Assembly: GCA_041654915.1 (NCBI GenBank)
Contig: JBAZCO010000076.1
Coordinates: 1-8,686 of the forward strand
DNA length: 8,686 nucleotides
Direction of reading: 5' to 3'
Source of the DNA: JBAZCO01 sp041654915
Lineage (GTDB): Bacteria; Bacillota; Clostridia; Christensenellales; DTU072
The position numbers and the translations under genes are program-made. The notes under the pieces are model-generated. The model had not been told where the DNA came from and made no database searches. It saw only the letters and a list, made by a program, of their open reading frames with translations. Position 1 is the stretch's first letter. Each line of letters opens with the position of its first letter. Shown here piece by piece: positions 1 to 5,675 of this stretch.

Positions 1-70
1 TCAAAGAGAAAATGCCAACCGCCGCCAAAATGAGTGCGGCAAAGAGGAGCGTCCTTAAAGCTAACTTCAT
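1..70 (-). CDS. 5' end of a protein with a signal peptide or N-terminal membrane anchor (partial)
   Basis: Reading leftwards from the ATG at 70-68, 23 codons are open to the window edge and give MKLALRTLLFAALILAAVGI followed by FSL. This is a short positive N-terminus (K2, R6) followed by an unbroken hydrophobic stretch, as in a Sec signal peptide or a single N-terminal anchor. A GAGGA ribosome binding site lies at 83-79, eight bases before the ATG and inside the last codons of the SecB-like gene. That gene's TAA (74-72) is one base before this ATG, so the two are very likely translationally coupled. Nothing can be said about the mature part, which lies outside the window. An exported product beside a SecB-like chaperone is suggestive of a client, but that is inference. 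Confidence 0.7.
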   Translation of the reverse strand, partial: MKLALRTLLFAALILAAVGIFSL

Positions 71-71
71 A

Positions 72-494
72 TTAAATATCCTCGTCTAGCGGTCTGATTA
101 TAACAGAGCCGCTACCCTTGTTGTCCTGTTGGCTGGCAAAGTTAAGGGGCGGCAAAAAGTAAGCGGGCATATTGGCTGTTACCGTAATTGCCGAAACTGT
201 ACTCCTCACATAAGGGAACAAAGTTGCAATAGCCTCATCTCTCAATGCAGGAATCTCGGCGGGTTGAGTAATGACAAAGCTGCCCAAAAGATTTATATTT
301 AGTTCAAACGGTGTGGGGGTGGGCTGGTGCTTGTCTATGGTAACAGTTACAGCAAGTAGCAAGTTTTTTTCTGCCTGCTTAATATCCAACCTTATCTTAG
401 GAATAATTTTAAAGTTACTCTCCCCTTTTGCCTCGGGGTTAACTTTAAAGCTCATTTCATTTACCTTGTAGCCCATAAATTTTAAGTTTGCCAT
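72..494 (-). CDS. SecB-like export chaperone
   Basis: A 140-residue protein matching the SecB family. SecB binds unfolded preproteins in the cytosol, keeps them export-competent and, in Proteobacteria, delivers them to SecA. The best signature is at residues 92-119: LFPYVRSTVS, then a hydrophobic stretch, then LPPLNF. It aligns with the LFPYAR...LAPVNF helix/loop region of E. coli SecB. The N-terminal half alternates beta-strand-like segments (residues 28-53 and 63-76), as expected for the SecB sheet. Length is close to the roughly 150 residues usual for the family. The acidic tail (PLDEDI) also recalls SecB C-termini, but there is no Cys/His SecA-binding zinc tail. The ribosome binding site is GAGGTG at 504-499. 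The gene lies 32 nt after the YitT gene and is coupled to a signal-peptide gene downstream. No toxin-antitoxin genes are next to it, so it is not an obvious TAC module. The family is fairly certain; clients are unknown. Confidence 0.78.
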   Translation of the reverse strand: MANLKFMGYKVNEMSFKVNPEAKGESNFKIIPKIRLDIKQAEKNLLLAVTVTIDKHQPTPTPFELNINLLGSFVITQPAEIPALRDEAIATLFPYVRSTVSAITVTANMPAYFLPPLNFASQQDNKGSGSVIIRPLDEDI

Positions 495-526
495 AATACA
501 CCTCTTCTTTTTTCACTTATCCTATA

Positions 527-1480
527 TCAACTATGTGAGGAGGGAAAGCCAAAGCCGTTTACCTCACGAGCGTTGTTTATATATAGGAATGCGTTATTAT
601 CAATTGAAAGCACTAAGCGCTTTAGGGCGACAAGCTGTTTTTTGCGTACAACGCAAACAACAATATGCCTTTCTTCACCTGTAAAAATTCCCTCACCCTT
701 CAAAATGGTTGCCCCCCTTTTAATATCCCTTAAAATTGCAGCGGAAATTTCGTTATATTTATCGGTTATGATATTAAATACCACGCTAGACTCAAATCCA
801 TTATTAATAACTTCGGCAACCTTGCTTGTCGCATACATTGATATTATTGAATAAAATATGGGAGTCAATACTCTAACAAATATTTTTGTGCTGTCGTCGC
901 CCTCCTCGGCATAGATAAACCCAAGCACGCCCGAAAGCAGTACCACGACCATATCAAATAAGAAAATTAGCCACTGCACATTTATAGTTGGGTTTTGCTT
1001 GTATACCACTTTGGCAACGATATCCGTACCGCCGGCGCTCATATTGAGCAGTAACATAAGCCCAAGACTTACACCGCCGATAACACCGCCTGCAATCGCT
1101 GCTAAAATCATCACACTGCTATCTGCATCCCGTGCAGCAAATTGAGGAAAGTCCACCAAGCTAAACAGCCCCATAAAGGCGGCATAAAGAATTACACATA
1201 GTGTAGTGTTTATTGAAAACGAACGATTAATTTTTTTAAAAGAAAGTATAATTAACGGCAAGTTAAGCACAAAAATAGTCACTGCCGGGTTTAGCCAACT
1301 TTCGGCAAGCGCTGCGTTGTAGCTTAGCGTCACATTATATATTAAAGACGCCAAGCCGCCCACGCCGCCCGGCGCAAACGCATTGGGTACAATAAATACA
1401 TATGTGGAAATCGCCCTTAAAAAAGAAAGAGCGGTGAGTATGGAATAATAACCTGTGTGCTTTAATACAGCTTTTTTCAT
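527..1480 (-). CDS. YitT family membrane protein with C-terminal DUF2179 domain
   Basis: A 317-residue integral membrane protein of the YitT family. The family is widespread in Firmicutes and its substrate is not firmly established. The N-terminal two thirds (residues about 10-220) form the membrane part, with hydrophobic segments near 12-31, 66-82, 93-109, 122-146, 168-188 and 205-217. Two glycine-rich family motifs are visible: NAFAPGGVGGLA at 33-44 and AGGTDIVAK at 149-157. The cytoplasmic C-terminus (about 225-312) is a DUF2179 domain, with GEGIFTGEERHIVVCVV and the following basic KK. Full length is typical for the family. The start has an AAGGG ribosome binding site about nine bases upstream. 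It is the second gene of a minus-strand operon, 35 nt after the UPF0316-like gene and 32 nt before the SecB-like gene. Family assignment is secure; a biochemical role is not. Confidence 0.92.
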   Translation of the reverse strand: MKKAVLKHTGYYSILTALSFLRAISTYVFIVPNAFAPGGVGGLASLIYNVTLSYNAALAESWLNPAVTIFVLNLPLIILSFKKINRSFSINTTLCVILYAAFMGLFSLVDFPQFAARDADSSVMILAAIAGGVIGGVSLGLMLLLNMSAGGTDIVAKVVYKQNPTINVQWLIFLFDMVVVLLSGVLGFIYAEEGDDSTKIFVRVLTPIFYSIISMYATSKVAEVINNGFESSVVFNIITDKYNEISAAILRDIKRGATILKGEGIFTGEERHIVVCVVRKKQLVALKRLVLSIDNNAFLYINNAREVNGFGFPSSHS

Positions 1481-1515
1481 TTATTATTGCCCTTTATGCG
1501 TGGGTCTTTTGGTAG

Positions 1516-2049
1516 TTATTTTTTGATATATCCGCCCCTAAGCATTTTGATATCGCTTACCGAAATTACACAATCGGGGCAAGTCCTGTTAATTAGCTTT
1601 ACCGTGGCATTAAGACGGTTTCTTTTAAGGTGAATTAGCAATATTTTGCGCTCTCCCCCCATACCATGACCGTCCAAAACGGTAACGGCGATTTGGTCGC
1701 TTCTTATCTGGTTGGTTAGGATATCTGCACTTTCCTCCGATGTAATCACCTGTACGGTAATCAGCCCCAAAGCAATTTTATTTTCTAGCCAAGACCCCAA
1801 ATAGTTACCAAGCGCAAACGCAAGCGCAAATACTACTATCTTTAGCGGATTATTTTGAAAGCCCGCAAGAACTGTACCTGTAATAAATAGCCAAATTATA
1901 ATTTCAAAAAAGGCAAGAAATGCCCCTTGCACCCGTTCCCCACGATTGATAAGCACGATTCTTAGCGTGGCAATAGTAACCTCAGTAATTTTACCAAAGA
2001 ATATCAAGAAATACAGCCACACGCTATTGCCGGATAAAAATTCCGCCAT
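1516..2049 (-). CDS. UPF0316-type membrane protein (DUF5698 + DUF2179)
   Basis: A 177-residue protein of the UPF0316 type, like Bacillus YebE. The N-terminal half (residues about 8-88) contains three hydrophobic helices around 10-25, 43-63 and 69-86, with TEVTIATLRIVLINRGER in the first loop, a family hallmark. The C-terminal half (about 95-172) is a DUF2179 domain with DGHGMGGERKILLIHLKRN. I start it at the ATG at 2049 rather than the in-frame ATG at 2091. A GGAG ribosome binding site lies seven bases before 2049, whereas the upstream ATG overlaps two TATAAT boxes and would add a polar, unrelated 14-residue extension. It is the first gene of the leftward operon and shares its C-terminal domain with the adjacent YitT protein. 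The function of the family is unknown; a membrane-associated sensory or transport role is only inferred. Confidence 0.88.
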   Translation of the reverse strand: MAEFLSGNSVWLYFLIFFGKITEVTIATLRIVLINRGERVQGAFLAFFEIIIWLFITGTVLAGFQNNPLKIVVFALAFALGNYLGSWLENKIALGLITVQVITSEESADILTNQIRSDQIAVTVLDGHGMGGERKILLIHLKRNRLNATVKLINRTCPDCVISVSDIKMLRGGYIKK

Positions 2050-2068
2050 ATCCCATCTCCAAATTGTT

Positions 2069-2108
2069 ATTATACTTTTATTATAACTCATAGTTAAAAT
2101 AATAGCAA
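2069..2108 (-). promoter_or_regulatory. Twin overlapping sigma-A promoters of the UPF0316-yitT-secB-like operon
   Basis: Two perfect -10 boxes (TATAAT) lie 11 bp apart on the minus strand, at 2085-2080 and 2074-2069. Each has a 4/6 match to TTGACA at exactly 17 bp: TTGCTA at 2108-2103 for the upstream box and TTAACT at 2097-2092 for the downstream one. Transcripts from the downstream box would start close to 2062, giving a short leader before the ATG at 2049. This supports that start over the ATG at 2091. Which box is used cannot be told from sequence. Confidence 0.7.
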
Positions 2109-2172
2109 TTTAAAAACAGGACGCTATCTTTTTTCTTATATTATCAAGGGCTAAACTAAGTAAAATTAAGTG

Positions 2173-2811
2173 TTATTTTGTTCCGAATAACCTATCACCC
2201 GCATCGCCAAGCCCCGGCACGATATAGCAAGATTCGTTTAAGCCACGGTCTAGCGTGGACACAAATATTTTTACATCGGGGTGCGCATCCGCAACTTTTT
2301 TAATACCTTCGGGAGCGGCAATGATAGACATTAACTTTATTTTTTTGCATCCCTTGTCCTTGAGTATCCTAATTGCCGCCTCGGCAGAGCCGCCTGTTGC
2401 AAGCATAGGATCTAGCACAACGGCAAGTTTTTCGCTAATATTGTCGGGCAGCTTGCAGTAGTAGCCCATTGGCTGCATAGTTGTTTCGTCACGATACAAA
2501 CCAATATGCCCCACTCTTGCTGTGGGAAACAGCGTATGCACACCGTTTACCATACCCAACCCCGCCCTAAGTATGGGAATGATAGCAACCGAATTTTCCA
2601 TAATCATAGTTTGCTCGGTTAATTCGAGGGGGGTTTGTACCATTACTTTTTTGGTGGGCACATCCTTAAAGCTTTCAAAAGTCATAAGGGTGGTAATTTC
2701 CTCAACTAATTCTCTAAACTCTTTCATTCCCGTATTGACATCACGGAGGAGAGCAAGCTTGTGTCTTATGAGGGGGTGTTCAAATATTGTTACATTCTTG
2801 TAATTGTCCAT
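2173..2811 (-). CDS. upp: Uracil phosphoribosyltransferase
   Basis: Cytosolic pyrimidine-salvage enzyme that joins uracil to PRPP, giving UMP and pyrophosphate. The 212-residue product matches the family over its whole length. It has the N-terminal HPLIRHKLALLRD (residues 12-24), the RAGLGM segment (82-87), the PRPP-binding loop VLDPMLATGGS (132-142) and the uracil-binding C-terminus around 187-206 with LDRGLNE and GLGDAGDRLFG. The reading frame is open to 2925, but I place the start at 2811. AGGAG lies five to six bases before that ATG, the protein then begins like other Upp proteins, and the longer version would translate the promoter and leader hairpin. The gene is monocistronic or nearly so: the next operon has its own promoters. 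I see no convincing terminator in 2109-2172. Confidence 0.97.
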   Translation of the reverse strand: MDNYKNVTIFEHPLIRHKLALLRDVNTGMKEFRELVEEITTLMTFESFKDVPTKKVMVQTPLELTEQTMIMENSVAIIPILRAGLGMVNGVHTLFPTARVGHIGLYRDETTMQPMGYYCKLPDNISEKLAVVLDPMLATGGSAEAAIRILKDKGCKKIKLMSIIAAPEGIKKVADAHPDVKIFVSTLDRGLNESCYIVPGLGDAGDRLFGTK

Positions 2812-2836
2812 TACAGCTCCTAAAAATTTTAAATAA

Positions 2837-2858
2837 AAGTAGCAGGTAACCGCTACTT
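2837..2858 (-). promoter_or_regulatory. Hairpin in the upp leader, possible attenuator
   Basis: On the upp transcript the leader contains AAGUAGC, an eight-base loop and GCUACUU (7 bp), followed by a U-rich run and then the AGGAG site. The hairpin starts a little after the predicted transcription start and ends about 25 bases before the ATG. The stem has only three G-C pairs, so termination would be weak. A PyrR-type binding loop is not recognisable. It could be an attenuator, an RNA-stabilising 5' hairpin or chance. Confidence 0.4.
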
Positions 2859-2875
2859 GCTTTTTTACTTTAACT

Positions 2876-2904
2876 ATTGTATACCAAATCGACAAAAATT
2901 GCAA
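2876..2904 (-). promoter_or_regulatory. Promoter of upp
   Basis: On the minus strand TTGCAA (2904-2899, 4/6 to TTGACA) is followed after exactly 17 bp by TACAAT (2881-2876, 5/6 to TATAAT). Transcription would start near 2869, giving a leader of about 58 nt that contains the hairpin and the AGGAG site before the ATG at 2811. Confidence 0.7.
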
Positions 2905-2932
2905 TATGGTTTGGAAAAAAGACACTTTAAAG

Positions 2933-2945
2933 TTTTGTTTTTATT
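2933..2945 (+). repeat. Left copy of a 13-nt direct repeat bracketing the PP2C/TIR cassette
   Basis: TTTTGTTTTTATT occurs here and again in the same orientation at 5592-5604. The two copies enclose the PP2C-like gene, the TIR-like gene and the transposase-like remnant. They lie just outside the upp promoter on the left and just before the PHP-gene promoter on the right. The sequence is T-rich, so chance is possible. Confidence 0.4.
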
Positions 2946-2989
2946 AAGGTGAGTTGTAAAATGAAAGCTTAGATCTTCTTATATAGATA

Positions 2990-3018
2990 TTGCAATTAAC
3001 TAGATGTTGTATTATAAT
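2990..3018 (+). promoter_or_regulatory. Promoter of the PP2C/TIR cassette (distal)
   Basis: TTGCAA (2990-2995) is followed after 17 bp by a perfect TATAAT (3013-3018). It diverges from the upp promoter, whose -35 box is the same hexamer. A transcript from here would have a leader of about 83 nt before the ATG at 3108. No strong hairpin is seen in that leader. Confidence 0.65.
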
Positions 3019-3080
3019 GTTATACAAGAAAGGATAAAGTTGTATTAAACATAATTGCCTTTTGTGTTTTAGTTCATCTT

Positions 3081-3104
3081 TGCTAGAATTTATATCATGG
3101 AGGA
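3081..3104 (+). promoter_or_regulatory. Possible second, extended -10 promoter and ribosome binding site of the PP2C-like gene
   Basis: TGCTAGAAT (3081-3089) has the TGn extension plus a 5/6 -10 box. The -35 region is poor (TTGTGT at 16 bp). A start near 3096 would leave a leader of only about a dozen bases, just enough for the GGAGGA site at 3099-3104, three bases before the ATG. The ribosome binding site is solid; the second promoter is tentative. Confidence 0.4.
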
Positions 3105-3107
3105 CAA

Positions 3108-3932
3108 ATGATTATTAAAGAACAATTTCTAATATCTAAAACAGGTAATAAATATGATTGTGAAGATATAATTTTTTTAAACTCGAACTATGCAGCTATT
3201 ATTGATGGAGCAACAGCAAGAAATAAAAGAAAATATAACGGAGTCAGTTCAGGGCGAGCCGCTGCTGAAATTACCTATAAAGCAATTGAAAAGCTTTCAC
3301 CCGTAGCAAGTCTAAGGGAAGCACTTGATATAATAACAAATGAATTCAATGTATTTTACAAAGAAAATAATATCGATATAAAAAATTATGCAGATGTATT
3401 AACAGCCTCATGTGTATTGTACAGCAAAAATTTACATCAAATTTGGATGATTGGCGATTGCCAATGTTTTTTCAACAACAAGGTTTATTCCAATAAAAAT
3501 GGTATTGATGAGCATGTTGCTTTCGTAAGAAGTTTTATAAATCAAGCAGAAATATTAAAGGGTCATACAATAAATTGGGTATCTGAAAATGATCCAGGAG
3601 TAGATTATATTGCAAAACTCCTTACTGAGCAATTTCTTTTCCAAAATCATATAAAAAAAACATATGGTGAATTTGCGTACACTGCAATTGATGGCAAGTA
3701 TATCAGTGAAAAAAGTGTGAAAGTATTGCAACTTAATAATGAAATAACAGAAATTATACTGGCTTCTGATGGGTATCCTAAACTAATGGCTACTCTTGAA
3801 AAATCAGAGAGGGCGCTCGAAAAGGCCCTTATAAATGACCCTTTATGCATATATACAAATAAAGGAGTTAAGGGATTGAAAAATGGATTTATATCCTATG
3901 ATGATAGAGCTTATTTGAGAATTATATTGTAA
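3108..3932 (+). CDS. PP2C-like (PPM family) metal-dependent protein phosphatase
   Basis: A 274-residue cytosolic protein with the PP2C fold signature spread over its full length. Metal- and catalysis-related acidic residues are visible in order: E19-D20 (CEDIIF), D33-G34 (AIIDGATA), the central MIGDCQ strand (114-119) where classical PP2Cs have VGDSR, S220-D221-G222 (ILASDGYP), and D265-D266 (YDDRAYLRI). All four acidic motifs remain, so it should be active on phosphoserine/threonine. The canonical DGHGG is replaced by DGATA, as in divergent bacterial PP2C proteins. There is no signal peptide, membrane segment or fused kinase, and no kinase gene in the window. It is the first gene of an AT-rich two-gene unit; its stop is 11 nt before the TIR-like gene. 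By context it probably controls or partners that effector. It could instead act on a nucleotide or another phospho-compound. Confidence 0.82.
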   Translation: MIIKEQFLISKTGNKYDCEDIIFLNSNYAAIIDGATARNKRKYNGVSSGRAAAEITYKAIEKLSPVASLREALDIITNEFNVFYKENNIDIKNYADVLTASCVLYSKNLHQIWMIGDCQCFFNNKVYSNKNGIDEHVAFVRSFINQAEILKGHTINWVSENDPGVDYIAKLLTEQFLFQNHIKKTYGEFAYTAIDGKYISEKSVKVLQLNNEITEIILASDGYPKLMATLEKSERALEKALINDPLCIYTNKGVKGLKNGFISYDDRAYLRIIL

Positions 3933-3943
3933 AGGGGCAAATT

Positions 3944-5401
3944 ATGATATTACCTAATTTCAAAATTTTTATTGTATATTCAACAAAATACAATGATTTA
4001 ACAAACGCCATAATTGATGAGATAAACGAAGTTTATGAAAATGAGAATATTCCCGTAGAACCTTCCTATATTAGCAAAGATACTTTTGAGAAAGAGGGAG
4101 CTCAAATTATTTGGAATTCTCTAACAGCAAAAATTAATAATTCAGACGGCGCCATAATTTTATATACACCAGATATTATTTATGATAATATGGCTATACC
4201 TCGACCTAATGTTATTCTTGAAATGGGCATGCTTTTCAATCGTATCTCCCCTAATAGGATATGGATAATGTGTATAGATAATGCTATTCCGATATCTGAT
4301 ATAGATGGCATACAGTATCATAGTTTTAAATCCAATGATTTAGATGGGATAAAGAACAGTATTAAGACTTATTTACATAGGTATGAATTTGCTAAATGCT
4401 TTAAACCTCTTTCTGACGATGAATATAAGACTGATTTAGCAGATTTAGCGAGGAGAGGCTATCTTGACAATTTACGAAATCAATTTATGAATGAACTAGC
4501 AGGGTTGGAGAGTAATGAAAAAAAGATTGTTTATATTGCCGAACGTATGAAATTCACCAGTCTAATACGCATGTTTTCAAATGAGCTCAGAGAGGCTATT
4601 TCTAATTATTATATTGGAGATACTTATGATAGCGGACAAATTGATATGAGTAATAATATTATTGGGGCAGTTTTAAGATACCTTACTGTTACTCAAAAAA
4701 AGAGATATGATGAGGAAATTGAAATTGATCTTATATATGAATATGAAAGCATTTTTTCCGATTGGGAAATCTATATTAACTGGTTGCAAGGAGTTAAAAA
4801 AATCAACAACTTAATACCAATGCTAGCATATACTTATTCAGCACTTACTGCGCATAAGCTAATCCAGTTGGGTTTTTCTCAATATGGAAAGGAAAAGCTA
4901 AGCAACTTAATTACAAAAGGCATAGAATACATCAAAATAGCTGAAAATTATGGGAAAAAAATTGACAATCCTGGGGATCGCCTTTGGGAAGGACATATAT
5001 CTTTTGACTGTGCTAGATTATATGAACTTAAATATATGTGGCATTTGAAATATAAAAATGATAGCGAAATAAATGAAACTAAGGAAAATTGTTTAAGATA
5101 TTTTGCTGAGGCTATTCGTATAAGAAAAAATTGGTATGAAGTCATATATAAGAAATTTCCTGATTATATAGCGATAGAATTTCAATGCGAATACTTTTAT
5201 GCATATTTAGATTACCTTAAGGCGATGGCTGTTTTAAATAGTAGAGATTCTGAATATATCATTAGTAGACAAAAAGCAATTATGCAAGAGTTCTTAAAGT
5301 GGAAAAATAAGAATATTAGCACCCTTCATGATTTAATAGGCAATATTGAAAAGAAAGTTAAATCAATAAATGAAAGTATATCTAATAACACCGAGAAATA
5401 A
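3944..5401 (+). CDS. TIR-like (Cap12/Pycsar-effector type) protein with long helical C-terminal domain
   Basis: A 485-residue protein. Residues about 6-145 form a TIR-like domain of the kind named after the CBASS Cap12 and Pycsar effectors, once called predicted nucleotide-binding TIR-like. It starts with a hydrophobic strand and helix (FKIFIVYSTKYNDLTNAI) and has a second strand SDGAIILYTPDI (67-78). Its signature is RPNVILEMGML (87-97), where E93 sits at the expected catalytic glutamate of NAD-cleaving TIRs, followed by RIWIMC and SDIDGIQYHSF (118-128). Residues about 160-485 look wholly helical and rich in Tyr, Lys and Glu. They resemble a TPR-like or other alpha-solenoid region, but I match them to no family. 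No membrane segment is seen. AGGGG lies before the ATG, 11 nt after the PP2C stop, so the two are co-transcribed. The likely role is a defence effector that depletes NAD or binds nucleotides when triggered; the helical part may sense or oligomerise. Confidence 0.8.
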   Translation: MILPNFKIFIVYSTKYNDLTNAIIDEINEVYENENIPVEPSYISKDTFEKEGAQIIWNSLTAKINNSDGAIILYTPDIIYDNMAIPRPNVILEMGMLFNRISPNRIWIMCIDNAIPISDIDGIQYHSFKSNDLDGIKNSIKTYLHRYEFAKCFKPLSDDEYKTDLADLARRGYLDNLRNQFMNELAGLESNEKKIVYIAERMKFTSLIRMFSNELREAISNYYIGDTYDSGQIDMSNNIIGAVLRYLTVTQKKRYDEEIEIDLIYEYESIFSDWEIYINWLQGVKKINNLIPMLAYTYSALTAHKLIQLGFSQYGKEKLSNLITKGIEYIKIAENYGKKIDNPGDRLWEGHISFDCARLYELKYMWHLKYKNDSEINETKENCLRYFAEAIRIRKNWYEVIYKKFPDYIAIEFQCEYFYAYLDYLKAMAVLNSRDSEYIISRQKAIMQEFLKWKNKNISTLHDLIGNIEKKVKSINESISNNTEK

Positions 5402-5419
5402 AGTATTAGATAGTCATGA

Positions 5420-5536
5420 ATGATTGACTATACTGAGCAAGAGATAGCCCGAATCGCACACTACATTAATAATTACTCTCGTCGCCAGTTAGGCGGATAC
5501 CCGCCTAACTGGTTGTACATCAAACTAACTGCATAA
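5420..5536 (+). pseudogene. Remnant resembling the C-terminus of an IS30-type transposase
   Basis: A 38-codon open stretch translates to IDYTEQEIARIAHYINNY, then SRRQLGGYPPNWLYIKLTA and a stop. The pattern E-I-x-R-I-x-x-Y-I-N-N-Y-x-R-x-x-L-G followed by P-N resembles the extreme C-terminus of IS30-family transposases (YINNYPRKxLG-x-x-TP). No ribosome binding site precedes the ATG, and no catalytic DDE core is present nearby, so this would be a decayed end rather than a gene. Codon use differs from the AT-rich TIR-like gene just upstream. It supports past insertion activity next to the cassette. The family call rests on a short motif recalled from memory and could be wrong. Confidence 0.42.
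5485..5512. repeat. Perfect 12-bp inverted repeat with 4-nt loop
   Basis: CCAGTTAGGCGG (5485-5496), loop ATAC, then CCGCCTAACTGG (5501-5512): a perfect 12-bp palindrome with seven G-C pairs per arm, far more stable than anything else in this intergenic region. It is followed by TTGTACATC, not a T-run, so it is not a classical rho-independent terminator, though it could stall or protect the 3' end of the cassette mRNA. It lies inside the transposase-like remnant. Confidence 0.85.
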
Positions 5537-5591
5537 CAAACAAATTACAAGATTATGAAAAATGTGCTTGCAATTCAATTTACAATCTGAA

Positions 5592-5604
5592 TTTTGTTTT
5601 TATT
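5592..5604 (+). repeat. Right copy of the 13-nt direct repeat bracketing the PP2C/TIR cassette
   Basis: TTTTGTTTTTATT is identical to 2933-2945. It lies 23 bp before the -35 box of the PHP-domain gene, so the enclosed segment could be removed without damaging either flanking promoter. Low sequence complexity limits confidence. Confidence 0.4.
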
Positions 5605-5627
5605 TAGAAAGCTTTTTTATTGCTGTG

Positions 5628-5668
5628 TTGACAAATCTTGTCATTAATATATAATGTTAAGTAGGAGA
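5628..5668 (+). promoter_or_regulatory. Consensus sigma-A promoter, possible operator and ribosome binding site of the PHP gene
   Basis: A perfect TTGACA (5628-5633), a 16-bp spacer and a perfect TATAAT (5650-5655) form the strongest promoter in the window. An inverted repeat TGACAA-ATC-TTGTCA (5629-5643) overlaps the -35 box and spacer, placed as a repressor operator would be. AGGAGA at 5663-5668 lies seven bases before the ATG at 5676. The leader is very short. Confidence 0.8.
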
Positions 5669-5675
5669 TAAGCAT

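Noticed and set aside
2050..2091. Longer N-terminus for the UPF0316-type protein from the ATG at 2091
   Set aside because: The extension overlaps both -10 boxes and adds unrelated polar residues; the ATG at 2049 has a well-placed GGAG.
2109..2172. Terminator between upp and the next operon
   Set aside because: The region is AT-rich, but I could not form a stem long enough to call.
2812..2925. N-terminal extension of Upp to 2925
   Set aside because: It would translate the promoter and the leader hairpin, and Upp proteins normally begin as the 2811 start predicts.
3097..3111. Four-codon upstream ORF (ATG GAG GAC AAA TGA) overlapping the PP2C start
   Set aside because: It consists almost entirely of the ribosome binding site and overlaps the real ATG. 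It would have no binding site of its own, so it is most likely incidental.
5411..5430. Small inverted repeat TAGTCA/TGACTA just after the TIR-like gene as a terminator
   Set aside because: It has only 6 bp, an eight-base loop and no T-run.
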